Positions 34,706 through 46,371 of a stretch of DNA of 64,000 bases are shown in pieces. This DNA is from Lenzites betulinus (Eukaryota; Basidiomycota; Agaricomycetes; Polyporales; Polyporaceae). The notes under the pieces are model-generated. The model ran no database searches, was not told the origin of the DNA, and saw only the letters and a program-made list of their open reading frames with translations. Both the position numbers and the translations under genes were made by a program. Each line of letters opens with the position of its first letter. The first letter of the stretch is position 1. The stretch is taken from positions 868,001 through 932,000 of the forward strand of contig JABYQU010000004.1 in assembly GCA_022264855.1 (NCBI GenBank). Direction: 5' to 3'.

Positions 34706-37700
34706 TCAACTGGCAAAGGAGGACGTGCGTGAGCCTGCAGACGACCCATCGCTCAACAGCCAGCTCCACTTCTCTCCGTTCTTGCCGTTGCTGGACCGAG
34801 AAGCCGTCCGCCGCGGGGCAGCGGTCTTCGAAAGGGGGGCAGGACGATCGGGCTCATCCTCGTCAGTGGAGGAAAACTCATCCTCTACACCCCCGCGGAG
34901 GCTTGGCAGCCACACGTCCGAATGCTTTGATTTCACGGTCGCTCCTGACGCTGGTTTGGCGGAGTTACCCCTGCTCACACGAACGTCTGTCATAAGTACT
35001 CTCCCTCGATCATTGAGGCTTAGACTCACCGCTCCTGTCGCCGCTCCCGCGCGAGCTGCAGCGGGAGACGTGACCCTGCAGGTGCCCCTCCGCTCAAACC
35101 TGGCTTCGACCCACTCGCGTCCGCGGGGATCGGCCCATTGGTCACCGTTCTTTTGATCGCCTTCGGTTTTGGACGTGGTGTCGCATCAAGCGGGTTTTCC
35201 ATCCGCGCGTTATGAGTGTCTCCTGCCTCCTTCAGGTTAAGGGTCGCGAACTGGATGACCTGAGGCGGCGGCTGTGGCTCCTCGTCCTCATCCGGGAGCT
35301 GCGGATCGGAGGACGGCGCGGCACTTTGTCTACCAGATTGCGACGCCGTCCTTACGACGGCCCGCGGGCGGGGCTTTGGCTTAGGCTTCGGACGCGGCGT
35401 CGCAGCTCCTGAGTCAGTAGGCACGTCGCTCCTTGACGAAGGGGGCCCTTCAGGAGCCTTGCGCCGTCGCTTGCTCCGAGACGCATCCGTGCTGTTTCCC
35501 GCGTCGCTGCTCAGGTCGATGGTACCGGCATCGGACTCGAGTGTCTTGCTCCTCGAACGACTGCGTCGCGCTTCTGCACTCGAGGGCTTAGGCTTCTCGG
35601 ACGATGGGGGTTTGCGCTTAGCCACTGGACGCGGCTTCGGCTTCTTGCCCTGCGATGACGAAGAGGGTGCACGATCCCCACCCATATCCTCGTCCATGTC
35701 CATGTCCGTGTCCGTCCGTCCCGCCCGCGCTTGAGCTCTGCGTTCTTCCTCCGCCTCCATGCGCTCCTCCTCCTCCAGCTCCTTACGCCGCGCCCGTGCC
35801 CGCTCCATGAGCATACGCTCGCCTGCAGTGAGGACAGACGTGTCGCCGTCGCCCTTCCCACCCTCGCCCTCGTCTGCGGGGAACATCGCCACGCCGTACT
35901 CAACGCTCTCGCGAAGGGTCTTCAGAGCGTCCGCGCGGGAAAGGCCGAGGTCTTCCATGATCAAGTTCGCAGCGGCCTCGGGGACGAGGACGTGTGAGAT
36001 GAAGTCTGCGGGTGTGAGCGGCTGGGCGGCGGCGGGGTCAAACGAGACGGGCGGGAAGAGGTCGCACAGCGTCTGGTGGATGATCACGTATCCGAGCTCG
36101 CCGTAGCTGTCATCATTCTCAAATCAACAATCATCCTATCGGCATGCGGAGGTTGGAAATACGTACTATCCTGGCTGCGTCTTGTTGAAGTGCAGGAACT
36201 GCCCACGCACACCTGTGGTCTGCCGCGAGCCCTGCTCTCGCACGTTCTTCACGAGTTCTTGCCAGAACTCGTTCGTCTTCCGCGGACGCTCCTCTTTGCC
36301 CTTGCCCTTCACGTCAGTCCAAGAGGCACCTGGAGAGAAGTCCTCGTCGATATCGTCGACCAAGGCCTGCAAGGTTGCCTTAAGTCTTCGGATGCGCTCG
36401 CTGAGCCTTCCCCAGTCTATGCGTGTAGGCCAGCCACGTTTCCGCGCGCGAGGGATCCATATGCGCTCGAAGCGATGACGCTGACACACCCCGACGAAAA
36501 CTGTGGGGGGCGCGCGTAAGCCGAGAGGGTTGGTTGGTCGGTCGTCGGCGTAGGAGCGGCGGCGTGCACCCTCCATAAGGGAAATAAGGTGCGGGGTAGG
36601 ATTGGAGGGAAGTCGCTCATCACACCAGGGACAGAGGGTTTTCGGGTCCACAGAGGGGTCAAGAAAAACTAATACGCAGACACGTATAAAAGTTGTGTGT
36701 TCAGATGAGGGAGCGCGTGGTTTAATGCGATGTACGTACTATCATCAAGGTCCGGATCGGAGTCAGAGTTGTCTGGACCAAACGACGATTCCAAACTGCG
36801 AGTAGTGCATTTTGAATCAGTCTGCAAACGCAAAGTGAACGTTGTAGGATGAACGCGTACTTGTCGTGAGAGAGACGTTTGGCCCGCTTGTGATGCGTGG
36901 TGCCGCTACCCTCAGCATCACTGCCGGTAGCTGCACGCTTCGCGGGAGACACACGCTTCAGGTCCTCTAACAAGTGCGTATCCATAGGAAACGGGCGTAT
37001 CGCACGACCTGTCTCGCTTCCGTCGTCGTCTTCAGAGAGGACCACCCGATGGCTTCTTGGCTGGCTCTTACGGGGAGGAGACGATGTGCGGCTCGCGGCA
37101 GGGGATGAAAGAGGCGAAGGCATAGGGAATTCACTTATAGACTTCGCGCGAGCTGTTTCCACGGACGGGCGTGGCGGAGGGGAATCCGTCTCTCCAAAGA
37201 TAGCACCGATGGGGTCATACTCGCGCTGAGGCCTCTTGTCTGCGGCTTTGAAATCTACTCGGATGTTCTCCTTGGGCCTTGGCTTCGGCTTTGGTATCAG
37301 ATTTGTAGGCTTGCGCGACGGGTGGGCCTTCGACCGGAATTCGGTACACTTCGAAGCGGTAAGATCATCGTCGGATATATCCAGGGGAGACTCCGAAATA
37401 TGCTGCATAGTTTTCGAGCGTGAAACTGATCGAGCTTTCTCCTTCTGCTTGTTCTTGCCCTTGTCCTGGGATGCGCTAGAACCCATGTCCGCGATGGTTT
37501 GCGACTTGGAAAGCTTGGAGGTGGTACCATTGTGAGATGGACGGGGCACTGACCGAGCAGGCCGAGGAGTCTTCTCCGTAGTCTTATCCTCTTCGTCGCT
37601 GTTGTCCCAGTCGGGGAGGTACGACTTGCGAGGGCTAGCCCGGTCTTGATTAGGACTGCGCTCCCTCAGTGGCTGCGAGCCCTTTCCTTTGCGCGCTGCT

Positions 37701-38290
37701 TGGTCCTGCTCGCGTTTGAGTTCGAAAAGAGCAGCCACAATTGCGCTGGTGCGGTCCGAAGAGGCAGACGATGATGGTCCAGGGCCTGCAACAGGACCAG
37801 AGTGAAGACCCTGAGAAGCATGTGGGGTGCCCGAAGAGGTGGTCGCTGCAGAGCTCTTCTTTGCGATCTTCATTTTCTTCAGGTTGGCAGGCTTATAGTC
37901 AGATCTCGTCTGGTGGTAGTCAATGGCGATGGGAAGGGGTAGATCGGCAGGCTGAGGTTCGGAAACCTTGCGCTTCCTGTGCTTCTTCGGCTTTGTAGGT
38001 GACTGGGAGCCATGGCGGGAGGAAGAAGAGAGGAAGTCAAGTTCATCATCACTGGAGACATCCAAGATACCTCCGTCGTGCTTGCTGGATGATCCCCGCT
38101 TGCTGGGGTTATGCACGTTACGAGAAGTCTGGGACGTACGAGACGACCCCCGACCAGCAAAGTCGCTACCGAGGTCTTCGTATGCGTACCCTTTGGGCTG
38201 AGAGGGGCGTTGAGAAAGCCGTGTGGTCTCGGAGGAGTCAGTGTCCAAGGTTACTCCTTTGGTCTTGAGGTTACGGTTAAAGCCCTCCAT
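34706..38290 (-). CDS. RTC4-like domain protein with long disordered N-terminus
   Basis: 1,109 residues, minus-strand exons 36861-38290, 36740-36795, 36167-36668, 35030-36106, 34706-34970. The first ~480 residues are Ser/Lys/Pro-rich and basic (for example KPKKHRKRKV, KPKPRPKENIRV). Exon 2 encodes a short acidic piece NLESSFGPDNSDSDPDLDD. The RTC4-like domain follows: DPKTLCPWCDERLPSNPTPH, VGVCQRHRFERIWIPRARKR with GWPTRIDWGRL, FWQELVKNVREQGSRQTTGV, QPGYYGELGYVIIHQTLCDL, FISHVLVPEAAANLIMEDLG. The remainder is charged and low complexity (KPKPKPRPRAV). RTC4 in yeast is linked to telomere capping; its molecular function is poorly known. Probably nuclear. The start is the ATG at 38290; the open frame before it uses TTG only. 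Divergent from an F-box gene. Confidence 0.82.
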
Positions 38291-38785
38291 CGCGGACCAC
38301 AAGAATCAGTACGCTGCATATATGCAGCTGCCGGGTGATGCTATGCGCAATGTATTGGAAGCCAGAGATGAGAAAGATGCAGAGTAGTTTGAGTACACCG
38401 GGAGGGAAGATGAAGCTAAGATGAGTTCTGTTGCCTGCCTGTCGGAAGGCTAACACCAGTACTGCTCAGATCTCAGACCGCACCGGGAGAAGAGAGCGTC
38501 AAAACCGTGCAGCACAACACGATTAAGCGCCCTTCACCGACGCGTCCCTACGCGTTCTTGTCACAGTCACGTTGTCGCGAGAAGGTCACACGTCTCCGCA
38601 GTTCTCCGCGAAAGTCGGACTTGCGCTTGAATAGTCATCAATCGTCTCCTCCCGGGACCCCACGACATCGGCAAAGGACATCCAAGCTCTTGTTACTGGT
38701 CGCCCACTGACTAGACGTCTTAGCCCTTCCGGCTAGTGCTTGAATATTACCTGCAAATACACCGGTATCTCTATGATACTGTAGT
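38291..38785. promoter_or_regulatory. Divergent spacer, RTC4-like / F-box
   Basis: 495 bp between divergent start codons; no distinct element recognised. Confidence 0.45.
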
Positions 38786-40860
38786 ATGGACGCAACGATA
38801 GGCTCTCGCGGCCTCCTTTCACTACCAGACGAAATCATACTGGAAGTCATTCGGCATCTTGACCTTCAAGATATAACTTCTCTCCGCGAGGTATGTGTTA
38901 GCTCCTACCTCCAGAGCCCAAACTAACGGCGATTCCCAAGTAAGACGTGTAAGCGACTGTGCGGAACGACACAGGACCACACTGTCTGGCTGCAAATTCT
39001 TCGACGGGAGGCGCATCGTCTCCCGCTGCCACACCATATTGCTGACCCATCGTCATGGACTCGCTTGTCCTCTGGCCAACTAGAGACCACCGTAAGGCGC
39101 ATATGCACCGTCCATCGTACCTGGCGGCTCCCTCGGACACACTATTTCCTGCCAAGCCATCGTCTCTCTTGCTCACTCGACCCCATCTTTACCAACGACG
39201 ACGGCGCCCGCTCTATTTACTCGATAGAGATCCTCCTCGACAGATGGCTACTCTGCATATATCAAGAGAAGCTTGTCGAGCTATGGGACCTTGATGCCGT
39301 TCTCCAAGATCCACACAAGCCTATCCTCTGCACCAGCCAAAATATCAAGGGCGCTGGCTCATTCACTTCTGCCATAACACATTTGGACGAGCAAAGCAAT
39401 ATCATAACGATCGCGGTTTCATGGTATTGGTTTACTCATCCTATCAATGTATCCTGTCACTAATGTTCTCGGGTAGCCACGAGCTGTGCCAAGTATTTCA
39501 AGTACAACTAAGGCCCTCTTCTGCTCTTTGCGTGGTCGATGGCTCCCCAGATACAAATGATGTTCACTTCAATACCATCGCTGCCATTCCGATCCTTTCA
39601 CCCGTCCTTTGTCTGCGTGCACTCCATCCGGACCAATCCTTACTCCTGCTCAGCCTGCCATCACACTTCCATCTTCTGAATTGGTCAACAGGACAGCGGA
39701 TCATCGTTCAGATGCTCACCGAAGAGCAGGAGGAGCTGGTAAGTGCATGTAATCATTCTCGTGACCTCTCTCGAACTGAGTAGGCAATGTCATGGCATAC
39801 AGTGGAATGGCGTCGTCGGAGCAACCTTTCTCACCGCAAGACATATCCTCGTCCTGAAAGCTCACTCTATCCAAATATGTACGCTCGTAGACACGTTTCA
39901 AACCGACGGATCGCCTGAGGTCGAGCAGCCTATCCCAGCAGAGCCGAGCAGTAGTGGTACCCATCCTTTACGATTTTCAGAGACTAATATGTGTGCCGTG
40001 TTGCACTCACACTGGCTCCCCAACACTACCTTCCGCAACGTCTCCTTCGCTCGCCCCACGGTTCACGTACCTGCATCACATCCAGGAGCCGTCTTCTTGA
40101 ATGCAGAGCCCATTCGAGTCTCAACATCGTTCCTCGCGTTCGACGTCCTCCGCGGTCTGTTCCATTTCTCTGTCGAGATATGCCTCCCCTCTGTCCTTGC
40201 GCCCTCGCTATCGTTACGGCACGAAGCCCCTACACCGATCGACGTCAACATACAACTCCTCGCATCGCACAATATGGCCCTACTACTACCGCCCCATCCT
40301 CCGGCAGGCAGCACAACGAGTGGGAACCGTAGTGGGTTCTCTCATGGCGCCCGCGGATTCGTCTCGGCCTGCGCTCTTGGCCCTACCGGGCGACGTGGAG
40401 TCTGGGTAGAGCGCGGACGCGGAGCCGTCCGGCGCGTCGTGTATGGCTTCAATGCGGCAGGCCCGACTTTCCCCGACGATGTCACAGAAGAAGAGGAGAC
40501 AATGGCAGCCGATATCGTGAACGCGGCCAAAACAGAGACTATGGATTCGGACGACGACGACGAAGACAGCGATTCGTCCGTAGAAGAGCACTTCGAGGGC
40601 GTACGGATCCCAAATGTGCTTGCAGCGCGTGCGGGGGCTATCGATGGGCGAGAGGTGTACGCCGTGGACTCTTATGACCTGCGCGGTATGTCCGACTCGT
40701 CGAGCCCCTCCGCAGCGCTCATCTGTTCCTGACGTGATACGCGCACTACTCGCATGCAGACGATATCACACACGTCGCCTTCGCTGAAGTGACCGGGCTC
40801 ATCGCGCTGGGAACACGCAAAGGGGAGATTCGGGTCCTCGGCCGAGCGGGGGCCACCTAG
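38786..40860 (+). CDS. F-box protein with probable beta-propeller-like C-terminus
   Basis: 609 residues from exons 38786-38890, 38945-39423, 39477-39738, 39803-40685, 40760-40860 (stop TAG). The F-box is at the N-terminus: LLSLPDEIILEVIRHLDLQD, ITSLRETCKRLCGTT, HTVWLQILRRE. It would bind Skp1 in an SCF ubiquitin ligase. The rest has repeating strand-turn segments (RSIYSIEILLDRWLLCIYQE, KLVELWDLD, NIITIAVS, ALHPDQSLLLLSLPSHFHLL, THVAFAEVTGLIALGTRKGE, IRVLGRAG) suggesting WD-like blades for substrate binding. An acidic patch DSDDDDEDSDSSVEEH lies before the last exon. After the TAG the same frame continues with plausible protein (GTLAERVSAVVGLEIPP) up to a GTAAGT, so the native C-terminus may have been longer. 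Confidence 0.78.
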
Positions 40861-41350
40861 GGGACGCTGGCAGAACGAGTATCGGCAGTGGTCGGACTTG
40901 AAATTCCTCCTGTAAGTAAAGCGCCTGCAAGAAACGTCGGTGATTCAGATGGACGCTATCTACTGCCTCTGCGTTATCTGCTACACTTGCTCAGCGCGGT
41001 GAGTCGATCGCGCTGGCCTACGAAATCTCGGACTTGGTGAGTGGGGCCACATCGACGCGCACCCACCGGCCATTCGCTTCGGCCGGAACGTACCTCAACG
41101 CCCAGTGTATAGCACATACTGTCTGCACGCTCTGCGTGCTCCATGTACTAATGTGTCAGCAGTGATTTCCATTTGGCATTTGTCCTGCGACACTGGTGAT
41201 GTCTATGGGATGCGAGGCGGGGACAGTCGCAGCTCCTCCTCGAGCGCTCCGGGTCTAGCGAAGGGGACACTTTCTACAGCGATTGCCTGCAAGGTACGCC
41301 TAGTACTGTGACGTGCGATACGGGTGATGCTCATTGGCGTTTCTTCTAGG
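40861..41350. other. Spacer between F-box gene and DLH pseudogene
   Basis: No intact gene. The first ~55 nt read in frame with the F-box protein; the rest shows no recognisable coding content, and no first exon of the DLH pseudogene was found. Confidence 0.45.
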
Positions 41351-42048
41351 TCTTTGCCACGAGGGCGAGTCGGAAATACTCAGCAATACTTATCATCGCT
41401 CGAAAAGGCTCCGGTGTCCCACCCACTTCATACTCGGGCACAATTAAACATATCGGTCGCATGCAGCGCTATGTCGCCACCTCTGCCGACGGGTATGCCA
41501 AAGACGAGATCATTCACGAGAGTCCGCTAATATCCAGACTACCACTGCTGCTTATCGACGACTTTGCAGGTAACGAGGTGTTTCCAGGCCTGTCCCAGGG
41601 CGACGCGCGCCCCTCGCGCCTGATGGTCGCAGAGAACTTTGAGGTGCGTCGGAAGGCTCTCTGCTGCTGAGGCGTCATACCGGCGCGATGGTATAATGGC
41701 GAGTGCTGATTAGCGGTGGGGGACTTGAAGGAGTACGGCTACAAGGCGAAGGCTCCTCATCAAATCGGCCGCGGTCGACCAGCTGTTCCCGCCCGACGCT
41801 GAAGCGAAGGCGAACGATATTTTGGGCGGCGGGAAGTTCGCGCCCGGCTGTGAAAGGGTTCATTGGCACGGCGTCCATCACGGATTCGCGGTGCGTGGTG
41901 ACATTGTGAGCTGACTGCGCTGGTTACATAGTACAAACCAGGCCCGTTGTGCGTGGATCTAACTATCTCCATATAGACTGACCTCACAATTAAAGCCGCA
42001 AAAGAGGGCGGGAGGCTCTAGGCGACTGCGAAGTTGTTCAAGAGGTAC
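41351..42048 (+). pseudogene. Decayed dienelactone hydrolase copy (nucleophile region deleted)
   Basis: Remains of the DLH gene in the right order. Exon-2 remnant LCHEGESE (41351-41374, donor lost), exon-3 remnant IGRMQRYVATSADGYAKDE (about 41450-41510), exon-4 start LLIDDFAGNEVFPGLSQGD, then directly PSRLMVAENFE, the end of exon 4, so roughly 60-70 codons holding the nucleophile motif (GYCFG in the neighbour) are gone. Exon-5 remnant with a 1-nt frameshift near 41758, then VDQLFPPDAEAKANDILGGG and HGFAVRGDI (to 41905). Exon-6 remnant from 41977 has an in-frame TAG at 42019. No exon 1 or TATA box seen. It lies 0.6 kb before the intact copy, so a tandem duplication with later decay is likely. 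Confidence 0.82.
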
Positions 42049-42665
42049 GCGAAGATGTACATATGTCAAACTTTCGCAAATATCTGGGAGCGCCGATTAG
42101 AGCCGAACGTTGTCTGTCGATAGACTCTCGGCATGCGTGAACCCACTGTTGTCCCCGAAAGCCTATCGATGGTCCTGATAGGTGGCGGCCTCATTCTTGA
42201 GCACATGGGTCTGCGCGCGTGATGGTATGCACTGATGACGGGCGCACAATGGCAATTTCTACTACTACTGGCCTGGTGGCTCGGCGCTCCCGCACTGGCG
42301 TACCCACCCCCGAGTCCGAGGCTTCTGTGTACGCGTACGCACGGCAGGACCCCCAACCGTGTGTACGTAGGGTATAGAGCGGTACATTTCACACCTGCGC
42401 ACGACTTCCGAACGGTGTGGAGCCGTTGTTCCAGGGTACGGTGTGCTTCGGCCTCGCGTCCGACGCAACAAGTAAGAGGACTTACATGAGAACAATCTCA
42501 GGGTACTACATTTCGTTACTCCTAGTATGCTCGGCGCTACCGTTCCTGATATCGATGTTCCACCAGTGAGCAGATGAGTATATATAGCCTCCTCGAGTTG
42601 GCGAGTGCCATCCCAGGCTTGTCCACTGCACCCATTCCCACCTCCAGTAAACACCCTTGCAAATC
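42049..42665. other. Spacer between DLH pseudogene and DLH copy 2
   Basis: No gene seen; the right part holds the TATA box and leader of the intact copy. Confidence 0.5.
42577..42587 (+). promoter_or_regulatory. TATA box of DLH copy 2
   Basis: AGTATATATAG, with TATATATA 79-87 nt before the ATG at 42666, matching the position and flank (GAGTATATATA) of the box of copy 1. Confidence 0.55.
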
Positions 42666-43760
42666 ATGAGTCTCTGCGACGACTGTGTTAAAGGTAGGTG
42701 CATTTCACTTGTTTGAGCGCAAGAGTACTAGTACGGACATTCACACCGGTTGCTTGGTCTAGGCGTCCGCCACGAGGGCGAACCCGAAGGTATGCATGCT
42801 ACAGATCCATCTGCATGATCGCCGGGGATCGTTCATTTACCAGATCGTTCCTTCATCCAGGCAAGATCGAGAAGATTGGTGGGGTCGAGTGTTATGTCGG
42901 CACACCCACCGGCGAGTATGCCAAGGACAAAGTCGTCCTCTTCCTCACCGACGTCTTCGGCCTCCCTCTGGTCAACAACAAAGTGAGCCCTTTGCGAATG
43001 CCCGCCCGCCGGCGTGTGACATCGCACTGACTTCTGCACGGTCGATCAGCTGCTTGTTGATGACTTCGCGCGTAACGGCTTCCGTACGATCGCCCCCGAC
43101 CTCTTCCAGGGGGAACCCCTGCCGGAGAACGCGCTCAATGACACCAGCTTTGACCGCGAGGGCTGGATGAGTCGCCACACCCCTGCGTCCTGGAAGCCGG
43201 ACATGGATGCAGTCGTTTCTGCCCTCCAAGCTGAGGGAGTCACTTGGATTGGCACCACCGGATACTGCTTCGGGGCACCGCCCGCATGGTACCTTGCGCT
43301 GAAGGGCTCGAGCAAGGTTACCGTCGTCGCACACCCATCGCGCCTCCAGATACCCGCGGATCTAGAGGTAAAGGAGACGATGGGACGAGGAGCGAGATTA
43401 TAGCGTGCTAAATTGCCACCTCTTAGGAATACCGCGACAAGTGCAAGGCGCCCCTGTTGATCAACAGCTGCGAGGTCGACTCGCAGTTCCCGATTGAAGC
43501 TCAGGCGAAGGCAGATGCGATCCTCGGCGAAGGCAAATTTGCACCGGGCTATGAGAGGACGTACTGGGATGGCTGTACCCATGGTTTCGCCGTTCGTGGC
43601 GACATGGTGAGTCGTTCTTTCTGTGGCTTTTTGGGGGTACTGGGCAGGAACTAACCGAATGCCATCCTATTTCGCTCAGAGCAACCCCAAGGTCAAGGCC
43701 GGCAAGGAGGGCGCTTTCGCTGCGACCGTGAAGTTCTACAAGAAGTACCTGGATCTGTAA
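42666..43760 (+). CDS. Dienelactone hydrolase family protein (copy 2)
   Basis: 251 residues from exons 42666-42693, 42763-42789, 42861-42982, 43050-43367, 43427-43606, 43680-43760. Exons 1, 2, 3 and 5 have exactly the same lengths as in copy 1 (5398-6509). Triad: Cys in TTGYCFGAPPAWY, Asp in NSCEVDSQFP, His in DGCTHGFAVRGD. Substrate unknown; the loops around the nucleophile (GAPPAWYLALKG against GARPAFDLAFGN) differ from copy 1, so specificity may have diverged. Probably cytosolic. Confidence 0.9.
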
Positions 43761-43937
43761 AGAGAGGCGTGAACGTCCAATCGCTTCGAATGCGCAGCTA
43801 TACTACATAGCAATTGATATGATGTATTGTTGAAGAGGATGACTTCGCGCACACGTCCCTTGTATCATAAGGCAAGCGTTTCTGCGATGATCCGACTCGA
43901 AACCTATATGTTCACGAGTAGCATTAAATGGTTCATG

Positions 43938-45127
43938 TTACAATGTGGTACTTGCAATGTTCTTCTCTAGTTCTTGAATTTCTTCCTCCGGCACTACCGC
44001 CACCTGAACTGCCTCTTCCTTCTTGCTCGGTCCGACTGCAACGCTTCTCTTTGTCTTTCCAGCTTCATCAGGCCCTGCCGTGCTTGGTGTATCCTTAAGG
44101 GAGCTCCGTGGGCCATCCCAGCTAGGGAGCACGTTCCCGTCCCCGCCGGACGTCTCCACTCGAGAAAAAAATTGGGTGGAGAGAAAGCCTTGTTCGTCAC
44201 CGTCGGTTAAAACGACCCCGTTAGCGGAAATGTAGAACTTGATCCCGGCGTCGATAGCTTTTTGAACATCGACATAGATGAATATTTGGGAGGAGTTCCT
44301 CATGCCTATGGAGTGTTTAGGACTTGGACTGAAGTAATGATTATATTGGCCTACCGCTGATGACTCCGGAGCCGGTCACGCCTTGAGCGAGGTGGATGTG
44401 ATTGCGAGTCATTTTACTGAGCCCTTGATCCTCTATTCGTACAAGATGTGGTCAGTATGAATGCGAGGGAGTGGATGCGCTGACGTACTAATGCTCTCCC
44501 AAGCGCGTTTGTTCGTTCCATGGACTGCAACGCCGGTGGGGATATCGGCGACGCTTTTAATGGGTTCGTAGTCCAAAACGACGGACTACGTTCGGCGTTA
44601 AGCATTCCATTCCGTCAAAACGTCACCTCCCTAGGTCCTACCTTCATTGAATGGCCTTGGTTTGCCCTGATCCACCAAGCCTCATCACCGCCATTGGGAT
44701 CGGCCTCAAGAACGAGGCTGTATCTGCCCTTCGCATCACTCTTGACAATCTCTTGTAAAGATGCGAGACTCAATTCGCGCATTTTCGGACGCTGGAGCTA
44801 CTTCACCAGAATCAGCGCTATGACTGCGCGGGAGCAACAAGGGGTATGCTTTACAAGGTCATTGACTCGGACGTAGCCATCTGGACGCATTGTGAGCCCT
44901 TCAGACTGTGATCCATGGCGGAGGATCCACGAAAGAGTTTTCGAGGTGCGGACTTCCACAGAGTCCTTCGGAAGCCCTCTCAGTTTAGCGGAGCCACCAC
45001 CTCTTCCGCCGCGCCCTCTGCCTGGAGAACCTCCGCCATCGGTGTTACGTTTCCCCGAGCCATCCGTCTTTTCAGTCTTTCTATGCCCTTGCGGTCCTTT
45101 CATCGGCTGGCTCTCGTTTGCGGACAT
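43938..45127 (-). CDS. TPT1: tRNA 2'-phosphotransferase (Tpt1/KptA family)
   Basis: 323 residues, minus-strand exons 44855-45127, 44642-44797, 44489-44585, 44355-44432, 43938-44305. Family motifs: VRTSKTLSWILRHGSQSEGL, MRPDGYVRVNDL, SLASLQEIVKSDAKGRYSLV, WWIRANQGHSM, GVAVHGTNKRAWESI, GLSKMTRNHIHLAQGVTGSG, VISGMRNSSQIFIYVDV, GVVLTDGDEQGFLSTQFFSR. Tpt1 removes the 2'-phosphate left at the splice junction by fungal tRNA ligase, using NAD+. The window also has an intron-containing tRNA-Asp, the kind of substrate it serves. The N-terminal 50 residues are Gly/Arg-rich (GRGRGGRGGG) and the C-terminal 50 are variable. Divergent from a mitochondrial ribosomal protein gene. Confidence 0.93.
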
Positions 45128-45471
45128 GGGGTTAGCTATTGTCGAGTAGTGGCTGAGGCTTCTGATGATCAGAATGCTAGGTCGAGCGGATAGTCTTGGA
45201 GTGTAACGAATCAAGCTTTTGACGAGTATAGAGTACACAGTGGAGTATGGTGCAACGATACTGTATATCGTCTTGTCGAATTCGATGTCGATGAGGCGCA
45301 AAGGAAAGGCCGATGGAACGAGCCAAGATGCACGAAGTACGAGCAATTAGCGCCCATTGCATTCGGTAGCTTTAAGCCCCAATTTAGGGCTTAGCGTGGA
45401 GGGAAATAGTTTCTCACGCTCGAGTTTTCTGAGGTCGGTGCGCGACGCAGCACAGTGTGCCAACGCTCTCT
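45128..45471. promoter_or_regulatory. Shared divergent promoter, TPT1 / uL23m
   Basis: 344 bp between divergent start codons; presumed bidirectional promoter of two RNA/translation genes. Confidence 0.5.
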
Positions 45472-46371
45472 ATGTTTGCTACTCTCCGTCGCCTGTACGC
45501 GACGCTCCCCGACGCCGCGGCGACGGCGCGAACCGCGTCAACACCTCGCGCTGTTCGTCTCCGCCGTGCTCGACAGGGTCATAACGTGGAACCCCTCCAG
45601 TCTGACGTGACCCCCGAAGGCCTCACCCCCTCCGAGTCCGTACACTACCATCGTGCTCTGGCCAAGGGCGAACTCCTGCGCGGTGATGGGACGACATTGA
45701 CGGAGGCACAATGGCTGGAGAGGCTGGACGCCCGTCGGTCTCGTTTGCGCGGGGTGAAGCAAACAGCTGAGGAAGGCGAAACCGACGTAGAGGTGGTTGG
45801 CCAGAAGATCTACCTCCCCAATCTCATCCTCAAGATGGTGCGCAACCACACGCCGGCAGGACAGCCGTACAACCCCTACGAGGCAACCTTCCGTGTCCCA
45901 CAGTCTGTGACGAAAACCGACATTCGGTCCTACCTCCGTGCTGTGTATGGCGTTCAGACGACGTACATTCGTACCGACAACTACCAGTCTCCGCTCCGGA
46001 AGGGTAGGGGCATGCCGACATCGACATACGCAGACCGGACATACAAGCGTGCCGTGGTCGGTCTCGTTGAGCCCTTCTACTACCCTCAGGCCGAGGAGGA
46101 CATGCCGAGAGAAGAGCGGGAGAAGCGGAGGAAGATGCTGGAAGAGCGTCTGCTGGTGGACAAGTCTGATCGGGACAGGAAAATGTACTTCTTACGAGCT
46201 ACACGCGCCGCCGACCCCGACAACTGGAAATGGAGAACCGGGACGACCGCGTCGAGGGGAAATATCTTGCGTATCATCGCCGCGCGCCGGGCAGAGAGGG
46301 GACAGGTCATCGAAGGCGTCAAGGCTCGCATCCGGGAGGACAGAGGGAAAGTGCCCTCAGAGGCTGCATAG
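45472..46371 (+). CDS. MRP20: Mitochondrial large-subunit ribosomal protein uL23 (Mrp20-like)
   Basis: 299 residues, one exon. Start MFATLRRLYATLPDAAATAR is an Arg/Ala-rich mitochondrial presequence; the open frame before this ATG has only GTG. The uL23m core is clear: IYLPNLILKMVRNHTPAGQP with YNPYEATFRVPQSVTKTDIR, SYLRAVYGVQTTYIRTDNYQ, TYKRAVVGLVEPFYYPQ. The C-terminal extension is charged and helical, as in fungal mitoribosomes. It binds domain III of the large rRNA near the exit tunnel. Confidence 0.92.
   Translation: MFATLRRLYATLPDAAATARTASTPRAVRLRRARQGHNVEPLQSDVTPEGLTPSESVHYHRALAKGELLRGDGTTLTEAQWLERLDARRSRLRGVKQTAEEGETDVEVVGQKIYLPNLILKMVRNHTPAGQPYNPYEATFRVPQSVTKTDIRSYLRAVYGVQTTYIRTDNYQSPLRKGRGMPTSTYADRTYKRAVVGLVEPFYYPQAEEDMPREEREKRRKMLEERLLVDKSDRDRKMYFLRATRAADPDNWKWRTGTTASRGNILRIIAARRAERGQVIEGVKARIREDRGKVPSEAA

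Noticed and set aside
36797..36845. Alternative acceptor giving exon KLIQNALLAVWNRR in the RTC4-like gene
   Set aside because: It leads to a frame that does not reach the RTC4 domain; the next AG gives an acidic exon in phase with the domain.
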